The notes beneath the pieces were generated by a model, which saw nothing but the letters and a program-made list of their open reading frames with translations, was not told the DNA's origin and ran no database searches. Both the position numbers and the translations under genes were made by a program. From NCBI GenBank assembly GCA_964250615.1, contig CAXUGM010000008.1: a stretch of DNA of 64,000 nucleotides; one strand, 5' to 3'. Shown here piece after piece: positions 52,991-61,457 of this stretch (its first letter is position 1; each line of letters opens with the position of its first letter). The stretch comes from Blautia sp900556555. Lineage in GTDB: Bacteria; Bacillota; Clostridia; Lachnospirales; Lachnospiraceae.

Positions 52991-53923
52991 ATGAGCGATG
53001 CTTTATCAAGAACTCTGCAACATGGGGATTTCGACTCTGTGTTTAGAGAGGTAGACCAGTCCGAGCCAATTGACTGGGCAACGCAAGGTGAACTGCGCCT
53101 TTTTCATCTCGATATCCGAAACAACAAAATAAATGTAGAGTCCCTGAAGAAGTATGTCTACCTCAGCATTGGTGACTATGTGTTTTCCAGAGCTGTCATC
53201 GAGCGGTTCGCCAAGGCCGGTAATCGCGATGCAGTAATTGCGCAGGCTCAGAGAGTTCTCAAGAAGAATGGCGGAGCAGATGTTCAAGGTTCCGGCGGAG
53301 AACTCGGTGAGTTTCTGAATTATGTGTTTATGGAAGAAAAACTCCATGCGCCGAAGCTCATGAGCAGAATTGAAATTGACACTGACGGGAAACAATACAA
53401 GAGCGTTTCGGACAGCATTCACATGCTTACAAATGAAGTGTCGGGTCGTCCATATCATCAAGTCGTATTTGGAGCGTCGAATATTGTCGGCGACCCCGGC
53501 TATGCCATTGACGGCGCATTTGAGAAGATTTGTAGCATTGAGAAAAATGAAGATACCGAAATTCACATGGTGAGTCAGATGGCACTGGAGCGCATGGCTA
53601 CCGATGATGAGGTTGAACTTGTTCGGGATATCCTGATTCCTAATCCGGATAAGCAGGCTAACTACAATACTTCATATGGAGTGTTTATTGGATATACGCT
53701 CGGCCTGAGCGATGAACATCCGGTGGATACATTCATTGAGCTTGCCGAAGAAAAAATGCGGGCTGACATCAAACGCTACATCCCGTATATACTTCAGAGA
53801 ATCAAGGATAACCATCTGGGGACGCATTCATTTTATTTTTATTTCCTACCTTTCAATGATGCCGAGGAAGAGAAAAAGGCAATCATGGAAGCTGTTCTGG
53901 AAGGAGATGTTGACTTGATATGA
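52991..53923 (+). CDS. hamA: Hachiman HamA-like protein (DUF1837) with altered nuclease motif
   Basis: 310 residues, ATG 52991 after AAGGAGGCG. The DUF1837 core is visible: GELGEFLNYVFMEEKLHAPKL (103-123), SDSIHM (140-145) and FGASNIVGDPGYAIDGAFEKI (160-180). In active HamA proteins the FG(E)x(K) position holds the E-x-K of a PD-(D/E)xK nuclease; here it reads G-A162-S-N164. The pairing with the following helicase gene (overlap of 4 bp) identifies Hachiman, a two-gene anti-phage system in which HamB controls HamA's DNA-cutting activity. Whether this HamA still cuts DNA is doubtful. Confidence 0.85.
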   Translation: MSDALSRTLQHGDFDSVFREVDQSEPIDWATQGELRLFHLDIRNNKINVESLKKYVYLSIGDYVFSRAVIERFAKAGNRDAVIAQAQRVLKKNGGADVQGSGGELGEFLNYVFMEEKLHAPKLMSRIEIDTDGKQYKSVSDSIHMLTNEVSGRPYHQVVFGASNIVGDPGYAIDGAFEKICSIEKNEDTEIHMVSQMALERMATDDEVELVRDILIPNPDKQANYNTSYGVFIGYTLGLSDEHPVDTFIELAEEKMRADIKRYIPYILQRIKDNHLGTHSFYFYFLPFNDAEEEKKAIMEAVLEGDVDLI

Positions 53924-56868
53924 GTAAAGAGAAAAAGAAAATCGGCGATGTAATCTTTGCTGATATTGAGGAAAACGCATACCTGAACGAATTGTATGAG
54001 AACATACTATATAACTATGCGCTCCGGTTGTTTCAGCTTGACAAATCAAAACCCCTGAAGCCCTATAACCTTATCGATGCACTTCGGTTTGCGGACATTC
54101 TCTCTAAGTCCAATCATCCGGAACGCAAAGATGCTCAAAAAATGTGGGCGCAGGAAATTGTGATTCTCCTCAATCAGCTGGAAGAAAACAATCCTCTGGT
54201 AAAACTGTATGCCGGTTCCGTTTTTTCCAGCACAGGAAATCATCAGGGATTGAAACAGATAAATGCCGATTATGAAGAAGTGGATACCCTTGAGCGGGTA
54301 TTCGCAAAGTTCCGTAGTGATTATCTCACGATACCTGCTGACACAGAAAAGCAGTTTTTTAGTGCGCAGAAAGAGGCTTACGACCATCTGTCAGACCCGT
54401 GCTTCAGTTATTCCGGCCCGACCTCGATGGGCAAGTCTTTCATCATGCGTATGTTTATCAAGGACGAAATTGTCCTTCAGGGCATGAGCAAGAACTATGC
54501 TCTAATTGTACCGACGAAAGCACTTATCAATGAAGTGCGCAGCAGCATCATAAATGACTTGGGAGATAATCTCGAAAGTCGAAATTACCGAGTCGTGTCT
54601 GCTGCAAGTGATATCGCGCTGGAGGAAGAACATAATTATATTTTCGTTCTTACACCAGAGCGTTTACTCTATTTGCTTATCAGCAAACCGGAGATTCAAA
54701 TAGATTATCTGTTTTTGGACGAGGCTCACAAGCTCTCCGGAAAGAACAGTCGTGGGCCATTCTATTACAAAGTCGTGGATATGCTTCTTAAGAGGCCTAA
54801 CAAACCCCACTTTATTTTTGCATCTCCGAACATCCCCAATCCGCAGGTTTATCTGCAGCTGATGAGTGATGCAATTGAAAATGGAGAAGAAAACAAACTG
54901 GCTTCGACCTATTCACCTGTAATTCAAGTTAAATTTCTGATGGATTTAGCGGGTGGAAAAATCGAAATCTATAACGAACATACAAATAAAACCATTCTAC
55001 TTGCCAGAATTAACAAGTCTGGGATGAAGTTGAATGACATGCTGCTTCTATTTGAAGCGAAAAATATGCGGCTGCGACCGGAAGAAAGAACGCAGACGAT
55101 TGTCTATTACAACGGAAGAAGCAAGGCAATAGCTGCGGCAAGGGACTATGCTAATTCTCGCGGAATTACGGAAAAGCATGACCCAGCATTGGATTCGTTG
55201 TCTAAGGACATATCACAAGAAGTTCATGGTGATTATTATCTGGCTGATATGATTAAAAAGGGCATTGCCTATCACATCGGCTATCTTCCTGCTTCAATAA
55301 GAACGAGGATTGAGTCCCTATTTCAGAGCGGTCATATTACGACCATGTTCTGTACCAGTACACTTCTTGAAGGCGTTAACCTTCCAGCAGATAACCTGTT
55401 CATAACGGATAATAAGATTTTCCGTCAGCAGATGAACCCTGTGGATTTCAGAAACTTGATAGGTCGTGTTGGGCGTATTAGCTATAATCTTTACGGCAAT
55501 GTCTATTTTGTGTCGGAAGTGAATTCTGTTAGTCCGGACAGTTACATAGAGATGCTGCAAACAGCTGTGCCTGAGCAGGAATTATCGATTAAAACCAATC
55601 CGGATGTTCTGAAACGAATTGAAAAGAAGTATGTTGCTGATATTTTGAAAAGCGGAAGCTCTATTATTCCTCAGCGCGTAAATGGGGCTGGTGAGCCTTT
55701 GCAGTCAGAAGAATCCTATGTCATGATGCGTAAGTTTGGACTGATTCTCTTGCGCGATATCATGGAGGACAGGGATAGTTTGGTTCGCAGAGAATTCTCC
55801 GATTTCTTAACAGCAGCTGATGAAGAAAACATTCGGCAGCAGTTCAAACAGCTCCCGACACTGCCGGATGACGATATTAACACATCGGTTGACCAGACAA
55901 AAAAGCTGATTATTGCAATTAAAAAGGGACTGACCTATCCCGCGTGTCCGAATGGTAGATTCGTCTACAATGATGTGCTGGAGTTCTTGAATAAACTCTC
56001 TAAGATTTTTGATTGGGAGATATATGAGAAGTCTACGCTTGGAAAGGAATCCATGCGAAAATGGTATGCGGTCATTTTGTGTCAGTGGATGGAAGGTACT
56101 GGGCTTAGCTATATTATGAAAAAGGCTATTGAATACCGTAAAAACCATCCAGACAATTTCCGCGTTTCAGCATATCAGCCGCCTACAACATACGATGACC
56201 GTTCAAAAGAGCATCGTAACGTTGTTTTTGCGGATACGTTGGAAGTTATTGAGAATATAGTTCTATTCAGCATCTCCAACTATTTTCTGCGCTTCTCAAA
56301 CGAGTATAAGAAAATACATGGTGTTCCAGACTTCGACAATAACTGGTACGAATATGTGGAATTCGGCACTACTAATGAGCTTACTATTTTGCTTCAGCGA
56401 AATGGTTTTTCACGAGAATCCGCGACATATATCAAACAGCATCAGGCAGATTACGTTGAAACCGATGGAAGCACAGGTGAATTGAAGCTGAGAAGTTCTT
56501 TGCTTCAGTGTGGCAATACCAGCGTAATGACTGAAGCTGCCGATATTAAATACAATGTTCCCGGACTATTTATCGATGATGAATGCGAAAATAGCGATGA
56601 AGGGATTTCTTTTATTAGAACGATTCAGTGCCCAGAGTGCGCCATTGAATTTGAAGTTGATTTAGCGGAATACGTATACGATGTAAGTAGCTTTGAAAAG
56701 GATAGCGGTATGGGGCCGGATGCAGTTCACAGCTTTGATAGCGAAGCAAACTGTGAATGCCCGTACTGTGGTAAGATTCTTCATATCGAAGGCTGGATTC
56801 GTGAGTACCCGATTGGAGCGTTTGATTCTGAAGAGATTGACGTTAATACATTTGAGGATGACGAGTAA
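53920..56868 (+). CDS. hamB: Hachiman HamB-like helicase
   Basis: 982 residues; ATG 53920 overlaps the hamA stop. SF2 helicase motifs: Walker A SGPTSMGKSF (164-173), VPTKALINEVR (Ia), FLDEAHKLSG (DEAH 267-270), FASPNIPN (III), GVNLPADNLFI (IV/V), DFRNLIGRVGRISY (VI). A C-terminal zinc ribbon has ECxxCAIEFEV and CECPYCGKILH. HamB monitors DNA and controls HamA. The gene is close-coupled to hamA and to the GIY-YIG gene. Confidence 0.92.
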   Translation: MSKEKKKIGDVIFADIEENAYLNELYENILYNYALRLFQLDKSKPLKPYNLIDALRFADILSKSNHPERKDAQKMWAQEIVILLNQLEENNPLVKLYAGSVFSSTGNHQGLKQINADYEEVDTLERVFAKFRSDYLTIPADTEKQFFSAQKEAYDHLSDPCFSYSGPTSMGKSFIMRMFIKDEIVLQGMSKNYALIVPTKALINEVRSSIINDLGDNLESRNYRVVSAASDIALEEEHNYIFVLTPERLLYLLISKPEIQIDYLFLDEAHKLSGKNSRGPFYYKVVDMLLKRPNKPHFIFASPNIPNPQVYLQLMSDAIENGEENKLASTYSPVIQVKFLMDLAGGKIEIYNEHTNKTILLARINKSGMKLNDMLLLFEAKNMRLRPEERTQTIVYYNGRSKAIAAARDYANSRGITEKHDPALDSLSKDISQEVHGDYYLADMIKKGIAYHIGYLPASIRTRIESLFQSGHITTMFCTSTLLEGVNLPADNLFITDNKIFRQQMNPVDFRNLIGRVGRISYNLYGNVYFVSEVNSVSPDSYIEMLQTAVPEQELSIKTNPDVLKRIEKKYVADILKSGSSIIPQRVNGAGEPLQSEESYVMMRKFGLILLRDIMEDRDSLVRREFSDFLTAADEENIRQQFKQLPTLPDDDINTSVDQTKKLIIAIKKGLTYPACPNGRFVYNDVLEFLNKLSKIFDWEIYEKSTLGKESMRKWYAVILCQWMEGTGLSYIMKKAIEYRKNHPDNFRVSAYQPPTTYDDRSKEHRNVVFADTLEVIENIVLFSISNYFLRFSNEYKKIHGVPDFDNNWYEYVEFGTTNELTILLQRNGFSRESATYIKQHQADYVETDGSTGELKLRSSLLQCGNTSVMTEAADIKYNVPGLFIDDECENSDEGISFIRTIQCPECAIEFEVDLAEYVYDVSSFEKDSGMGPDAVHSFDSEANCECPYCGKILHIEGWIREYPIGAFDSEEIDVNTFEDDE

Positions 56869-56900
56869 ACGACGTTACAGTTTAGTATTTGGAGGATATT

Positions 56901-57752
56901 ATGGCATACGGAAAATCAATAGAATTGTTCCTTGTTAATGGAACTGCTGATAGCCTTATAACAGCTGAGCTTTCCAACTGGAACGGAAAAGCACTGAAAA
57001 TACCGCGTATTGAGGTTGCTTCATGCAGCCGTGATGATATTACGCAGGCTGGTGTTTACTTCTTGTTCTGCAAAGAAGATGATGGCAGTGATTCTGTCTA
57101 CATCGGCGAGGCAGAGAATGTGAAGGAACGACTGGTACAGCACCTTAGAGATTACCAGTCTGAGAAGGAAAAGTATTACTGGAATACGGCTGTCATCTTT
57201 ATTGGACGTGACCTGAACAAGGCGCTTATCCGTTATCTTGAAAATCGCTTCGTTGAGATAGCAAGAAGCTGCAAGCGATACGCAGTCCTCACCAAGAATA
57301 CCTACCGCAACACCGTCATGAAGGAATCCCAGATTGCTGTGATGGAGGAATTCGTAGATAACGTGAAAACGCTTATCAACGCACTCGGTTACAAGGTGCT
57401 GGAGCCTGTTTTGCAGGTTGATTCTATTGCTGCAACAGCAGATGACGAACTTCTTTATATCGCTACTGGCGGAGCGACTGCAACAGGCCGTGTTACGTCA
57501 GAAGGCTTCGTTGTTCTGAAAGGAGCAACGGTCAACGAGAAGGTTTCAGTTAAATCCCTCAGTGCCGGTATGGTAAAGCTGAGAGATAAGTATCTCAAAG
57601 AAGGCAAGGTCGAAAATCTGGTGACGACGGAAGACCTCTTGTTCTCAAGTTCTTCTGCAGCAGCTGATTTTGTACTTGGATACAGTGTCAGTGGCCCGCG
57701 TACATGGAAAACAAAAGATGGTCGTTCACTGAAGGAAATCGAGGATAATTAA
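56901..57752 (+). CDS. GIY-YIG nuclease-like protein with DUF4357
   Basis: 283 residues from ATG 56901, directly after GGAGGATATT; a TTG four codons upstream is unlikely. The GIY-YIG core has GVYFLFCKEDDGSDSVYIGEAENVKERL and a downstream helix NKALIRYLENRFVEIARS. A DUF4357-type C-terminal domain (ATATGRVTSEGFVVLKGATVNEKVSVKSL) follows. Such proteins often accompany type I R-M and other defence genes. It could be an accessory nuclease of the R-M or Hachiman module. Confidence 0.82.
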   Translation: MAYGKSIELFLVNGTADSLITAELSNWNGKALKIPRIEVASCSRDDITQAGVYFLFCKEDDGSDSVYIGEAENVKERLVQHLRDYQSEKEKYYWNTAVIFIGRDLNKALIRYLENRFVEIARSCKRYAVLTKNTYRNTVMKESQIAVMEEFVDNVKTLINALGYKVLEPVLQVDSIAATADDELLYIATGGATATGRVTSEGFVVLKGATVNEKVSVKSLSAGMVKLRDKYLKEGKVENLVTTEDLLFSSSSAAADFVLGYSVSGPRTWKTKDGRSLKEIEDN

Positions 57753-57815
57753 TCAAAGTTGACAATTGGTTTAGTATGCCGCTGTTGAGGCATACTCTGT
57801 TATAGGAGAAAAAGA

Positions 57816-58112
57816 ATGACACAAGAACAATTGATAGATGAATTTCTCAATGGAGCAACAGAGGGTATTTGCGGAGGAAGCGGTAACCTTAAAATTAAGG
57901 GTGACAAGCTGGTACATTATCAAACAGCCATAGCAGAAAGATATGGCGAGAAAATTATCATCAATGTTACGAGATACTCGTTAGTAACTGGTCGCCTTCA
58001 GAAAATGTTGAATCAGAAGGTGGCTGAAGAAAAACAGATTATTGCTCGCCGTGTGAAGGAAGGACATAATGGTTCACTTGTCGAGTTCACTGATATAAGC
58101 GGAGAAAACTGA
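57816..58112 (+). CDS. Small hypothetical protein in the defence island
   Basis: 98 residues, ATG 57816 after TAGGAGAAA. MTQEQLIDEFLNGATEGICGGSGNLKIKGDKLVHYQTAIAERYGEKIIINVTRYSLVTGRLQKMLNQ... is alpha/beta and unrecognised. It is followed one base later by the DUF2971-like gene, so the two are an operon unit. Confidence 0.7.
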   Translation: MTQEQLIDEFLNGATEGICGGSGNLKIKGDKLVHYQTAIAERYGEKIIINVTRYSLVTGRLQKMLNQKVAEEKQIIARRVKEGHNGSLVEFTDISGEN

Positions 58113-58113
58113 T

Positions 58114-59085
58114 ATGGGACAGAAATTAAAGATAAATGTGGGCGGGCTATCCTTTGAGGCAGATTTAGCAGATGCATCTTTTATCATGGCAGAACCTCTT
58201 GGAAAAAACTCTGAAATAAAAGGCCTTAACGTAAATATCGAAGAAGGAACAAAACAATATGACGTTATGGGCTATACTACAGACATTGGTACAATGCAGC
58301 TGATTTTTCAAAACAAGACCTTCCGTAGCAGCAGCCTGTCAAATGCAAAATTAAACGATACAATGGAAAGTCAGCGTGTTGGTGTGAGTGAATTTGCGGG
58401 AAGCCGCTTCATTACGTGCTTTGCTCACACGAATCAAGAAAGTGTTCCGTTTTGGATGTATTACGGGAAAGACGTCCGCAAAGACAAGGTGCTTCTCCAA
58501 TTCAGAAATTTTGCGGCAGATTTTGAGAAATGTATACGAATTGATTTTGCTAAGGTCAAAGATGATAAACTGTGCTTTTTTAAGTCAGAAGGATACGGAA
58601 AAGCCATCAATAGACAATGGACAACAGATACCTTGCAATATGATTTAAGGGCTTGCATTGATTCGATTAGTGTTTACGACGTTGAATATGTAGACCCTGA
58701 TGATGCTGTTTTTTCTGAAGACAATTCCGGAGAAGCAAATATCGATTTCGGCCCTGTAACTGGTCAAGACGGAGCCAAAGTCAATATGCGGGGCTACAAT
58801 CCAACCGTTTTAGGAAAGCAAAAATCCAATCCGTGGGAATACGAAAAAGAGACTCGTATACTCAGCACATTGTCAAGTCCGGCTTTTAAAGAGTGGGATT
58901 ACATCGACCTTCAACTACATGATGAGGTATTCAGAGGATTGAGAATAGTATTAAGTCCTTGGGATGATGGAACTCTCAGAAGCCGAGTTGAAGAGATAAT
59001 TCTGAATTGCGGTTTACCAGAAGATATAGCAGAGTCCATCACTATTACGGATAGCGCTCTGAAGGGAACTCTGAACTTTGAATAA
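58114..59085 (+). CDS. DUF2971-like protein at the right end of the prophage
   Basis: 323 residues, ATG 58114. ITCFAHTNQESVPFWMYYGKD (around 92-112) and PWEYEKETRIL (around 248-258) match the two conserved blocks of DUF2971 proteins (a W-x-Y core and the WxYExExR element), though the intervening part is divergent. DUF2971 proteins frequently occur beside defence genes; the activity is unknown. Last gene of the island before the terminators. Confidence 0.62.
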   Translation: MGQKLKINVGGLSFEADLADASFIMAEPLGKNSEIKGLNVNIEEGTKQYDVMGYTTDIGTMQLIFQNKTFRSSSLSNAKLNDTMESQRVGVSEFAGSRFITCFAHTNQESVPFWMYYGKDVRKDKVLLQFRNFAADFEKCIRIDFAKVKDDKLCFFKSEGYGKAINRQWTTDTLQYDLRACIDSISVYDVEYVDPDDAVFSEDNSGEANIDFGPVTGQDGAKVNMRGYNPTVLGKQKSNPWEYEKETRILSTLSSPAFKEWDYIDLQLHDEVFRGLRIVLSPWDDGTLRSRVEEIILNCGLPEDIAESITITDSALKGTLNFE

Positions 59086-59086
59086 A

Positions 59087-59114
59087 CCTTTTAATTTTGC
59101 TATACCTTTTAATT
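59087..59114. repeat. 10-bp direct repeats near the prophage right end
   Basis: CCTTTTAATT at 59087-59096 and 59105-59114, 18 bp apart, within AT-rich DNA after the last cargo gene. Possible transcription or recombination accessory sites, otherwise unexplained. Confidence 0.35.
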
Positions 59115-59179
59115 ATTCCTTATAGGCCCTATGCCGCAGTGCGCTGGGCGGCAGGCTAACATACAATCACATAACGAAA

Positions 59180-59225
59180 AAGGACTTCTAACAGACCAAA
59201 AATCTGCTGGAAGTCCTTATTTTTT
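59180..59225 (+). terminator. Terminator of the defence island
   Basis: AAGGACTT (59180-59187) pairs with AAGTCCTT (59211-59218), with an inner CAGA/TCTG pair, followed by ATTTTTT. It stops rightward transcription just before attR. Confidence 0.88.
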
Positions 59226-59267
59226 GCCCTTTTCGGTACTCGCACACCGGGAAGGGCCTTTTTCTTT
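59226..59267 (+). terminator. Second terminator next to attR
   Basis: GCCCTT (59226-59231) pairs with AAGGGC (59252-59257), followed by CTTTTTCTTT. Two terminators in series insulate the host hsdM 3' fragment from phage transcripts. Confidence 0.8.
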
Positions 59268-59292
59268 GTATCAAAGATAGCGTCTTGATAGA
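59265..59292. other. attR: hybrid attachment site with GA crossover dinucleotide
   Basis: Phage arm 59265-59290 starts TTTGTATCAAA and has TCTT four bases from GA (59291-59292); host hsdM resumes at the GA. It is the mirror of the attL arm at 3282-3307. Confidence 0.88.
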
Positions 59293-60202
59293 TCCGTGCT
59301 GTGGCTCCGGTGGTATGTTTGTGCAGAGCGTGAAATTCCTTCAGGCACACAGCGGAAATCGCAGAAGCATTTCTGTTTACGGTCAGGAGTCCAATGCTGA
59401 CACTTGGAAGATGGCAAAAATGAATATGGCAATCCGTGGCATTGATGCAGATTTCGGTCCTTATCAGGCTGATACTTTCTTCAATGACCTTCATGCGAAC
59501 CTTCGTGCAGATTTTATTATGGCGAATCCGCCTTTCAATCTCTCTAACTGGGGGCAAGATAAATTGCAGGATGATGTTCGTTGGAAGTACGGTATACCGC
59601 CTGCTGGCAATGCTAACTACGCATGGATTCAGCATATGATCCATCATCTTGCACCGAACGGAAAGATTGGTCTGGTGCTTGCGAACGGTGCATTGTCTAC
59701 GCAGTCCTCTGGTGAGGGTGAGATTAGAAAGAACATTATCAATGCCGATCTGGTAGAAGGTATTGTTGCATTGCCTACACAGCTGTTTTACAGCGTAACA
59801 ATCCCTGTTACTCTGTGGTTCATCAGTAAAAATAAAAAGCAGAAGGGCAAAACTTTGTTCATCGACGCTCGTAAGATGGGTTACATGGTTGACCGCAAGC
59901 ACAGAGATTTTACCGAAGAAGACATTCAGAAACTGGCTGATACTTTTGAATCATTCCAGAATGGAACTCTGGAAGAAGTGAAGGGTTTTTGTGCTGTTGC
60001 AGAGCTTCAGACTATTGAGAAGCAGGATTACATTCTCACTCCTGGTCGTTATGTCGGCATTGAAGAACAGGAAGATGACGGTGAACCTTTCGAAGAAAAA
60101 ATGGCTCGTCTGACTTCTGAGCTTGCTGGTATGTTTGCGAAGTCCCATGAACTTGAAGCCGAAATTCGTAAGAAGCTGGGGGCGATTGGTTATGAAGTGT
60201 AA
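59291..60202 (+). pseudogene. hsdM: hsdM, 3' fragment of the host type I methylase
   Basis: Encodes residues 199-501 of the restored HsdM: motif I DPCCGSGG (first residue D), motif IV region NPPFNLSNW, and the C-terminal helical part ending ...GAIGYEV. It lacks its own start; TTG at 59285 would add two residues but has no ribosome-binding site. It stops at 60200-60202, overlapping the hsdS ATG. Functional only after excision of the prophage. Confidence 0.93.
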
Positions 60203-61346
60203 ACTTTCTGATATTTGTGTTTTTCGCAAAGGAAAAGTTGAAGTAGCAAACTTAAATACAAAAAACTATATATCGACCGAGAATATGCTGTCAAACAAAA
60301 GTGGGATAACAGATGCAAGCTCTTTACCGACTGTTTCTTTAACACAGGAATATAAAAACGGTGATGTCCTCGTTTCTAACATTCGTCCGTATTTCAAGAA
60401 AATATGGCATGCCCAATATGATGGTGGCTGTTCCAACGATGTATTAGTCTTTGTTCCAAAGTCTAATACGGATAGTGATTTCTTGTATTATGTACTTGCA
60501 GATGATGATTTTTTCACATATTCAATGGTGACATCCAAAGGAACAAAAATGCCACGAGGTGATAAAACCTCAATAATGCAGTATGCAGTTCCTATGGTTG
60601 ATTTTTGCACACAAAAGAAAATTGCAAGCGTTTTGAAGTCATTAGATGAAAAAATTGAGTTGAATAATGCGATAAACGAAAATTTAGAGCAGCAACTTCG
60701 CTCGGTATTCATGGAACTTTTCTCTGACAAAATAGCAAATGTTGAAGCAAACAACCACCGACCATTAGGAGAGTTAGTTATCAACATTGACAACAGAGGA
60801 AAAACCCCACCTCTCGAAACTACACCAACAGAATATCCTATCATTGACGTAAGAGCATTGTCCGGGACTTCCCGAATTGTGAATTATGCAAACTGCACTA
60901 AGTTTGTCTCAGCAGAGACATATTCTTCTTGGTTCCGAAGTGGACATCCTAAACCTAAAGACATACTTGTTTCCACGGTAGGTAGTCTTGCGGAAATTAA
61001 AATCTTCTTAGGTTCCAAGGGCTGCATTGCACAAAATGTTGTTGGCTTCAGAACAAAAGATATTTCTCCATATTACCTGTACCAATATCTTACTGCAATA
61101 AAGAATGATTTGGTTGCCTATAATATTGGTTCAGTACAACCGAGTATTAAGGTTACACACATTATCAAGCACCCTATTTACATTCCGTCAACTGAAGAAT
61201 TGGAAACATTTGATGCTCTTGCGGAAAGTGCAACTAACGCAATCTATAATAACACTCTTGAATCTGAGCGTTTGGCAGGTATCCGAGATGCTTTGATGCC
61301 AAAACTGATGTCCGGTGAGATTGATCTCTCCGAAGTTCAGTTTTAA
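60192..61346 (+). CDS. hsdS: Host hsdS, currently intact (TRD1-TRD2)
   Basis: 384 residues from ATG 60192, overlapping the hsdM end by 11 bp. TRD1 about 1-150, central helix VLKSLDEKIELNNAINENLEQQ (holding recombination repeat A), TRD2 about 185-345, terminal helix RLAGIRDALMPKLMSGEIDLSEVQF. The repeat at 60673-60695 lies in the central helix and repeat B (61343-61366) covers the stop. A recombinase and a second, split hsdS follow, so TRD2 can be exchanged. Confidence 0.93.
   Translation: MKCKLSDICVFRKGKVEVANLNTKNYISTENMLSNKSGITDASSLPTVSLTQEYKNGDVLVSNIRPYFKKIWHAQYDGGCSNDVLVFVPKSNTDSDFLYYVLADDDFFTYSMVTSKGTKMPRGDKTSIMQYAVPMVDFCTQKKIASVLKSLDEKIELNNAINENLEQQLRSVFMELFSDKIANVEANNHRPLGELVINIDNRGKTPPLETTPTEYPIIDVRALSGTSRIVNYANCTKFVSAETYSSWFRSGHPKPKDILVSTVGSLAEIKIFLGSKGCIAQNVVGFRTKDISPYYLYQYLTAIKNDLVAYNIGSVQPSIKVTHIIKHPIYIPSTEELETFDALAESATNAIYNNTLESERLAGIRDALMPKLMSGEIDLSEVQF
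60673..60695 (+). repeat. hsdS inversion repeat A
   Basis: 23 bp beginning TAAACGAAAATTTAG (15-bp core) and followed by AGCAGCAA; it encodes NENLEQQ in the hsdS central helix. Its perfect inverted partner is repeat D (63598-63620). Confidence 0.9.
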
Positions 61347-61366
61347 GCCGCTAAATTTTCGTTTAT
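61343..61366 (-). repeat. hsdS inversion repeat B
   Basis: Reverse-oriented copy of the 15-bp core plus GCGGCTTAA; it covers the hsdS stop codon. It is a perfect 24-bp inverted partner of repeat C (62987-63010). Confidence 0.9.
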
Positions 61367-61457
61367 GACCTAACCAATAGCTCTTGCGAGTGGCAAGAGT
61401 TAATACTGAGGATTGCCACTCCATAGTCATTCCCTAATTATTAAAGGAGAACAGACT

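Larger units (their letters stand above)
3280..59292. mobile_element. Prophage integrated in hsdM, about 56.0 kb
   Basis: Boundaries come from the split host gene: joining 2686-3281 to 59293-60202 restores a continuous HsdM frame through CRVY-DPCCGSGG. The element carries all siphovirus modules (TerS/TerL, portal, protease, capsid, connectors, tail, tape measure, fibres, holin, endolysin, DNA replication), two serine recombinases next to the left boundary, and cargo at both ends and between the terminase genes. No structural gene appears broken, so it may be functional. The gene set and leftward late operon match clostridial temperate siphoviruses. Confidence 0.92.

Noticed and set aside
3280..59292. 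Integrative conjugative element rather than prophage
   Set aside because: No relaxase, coupling protein or type IV secretion genes; complete head, tail, packaging and lysis genes are present.
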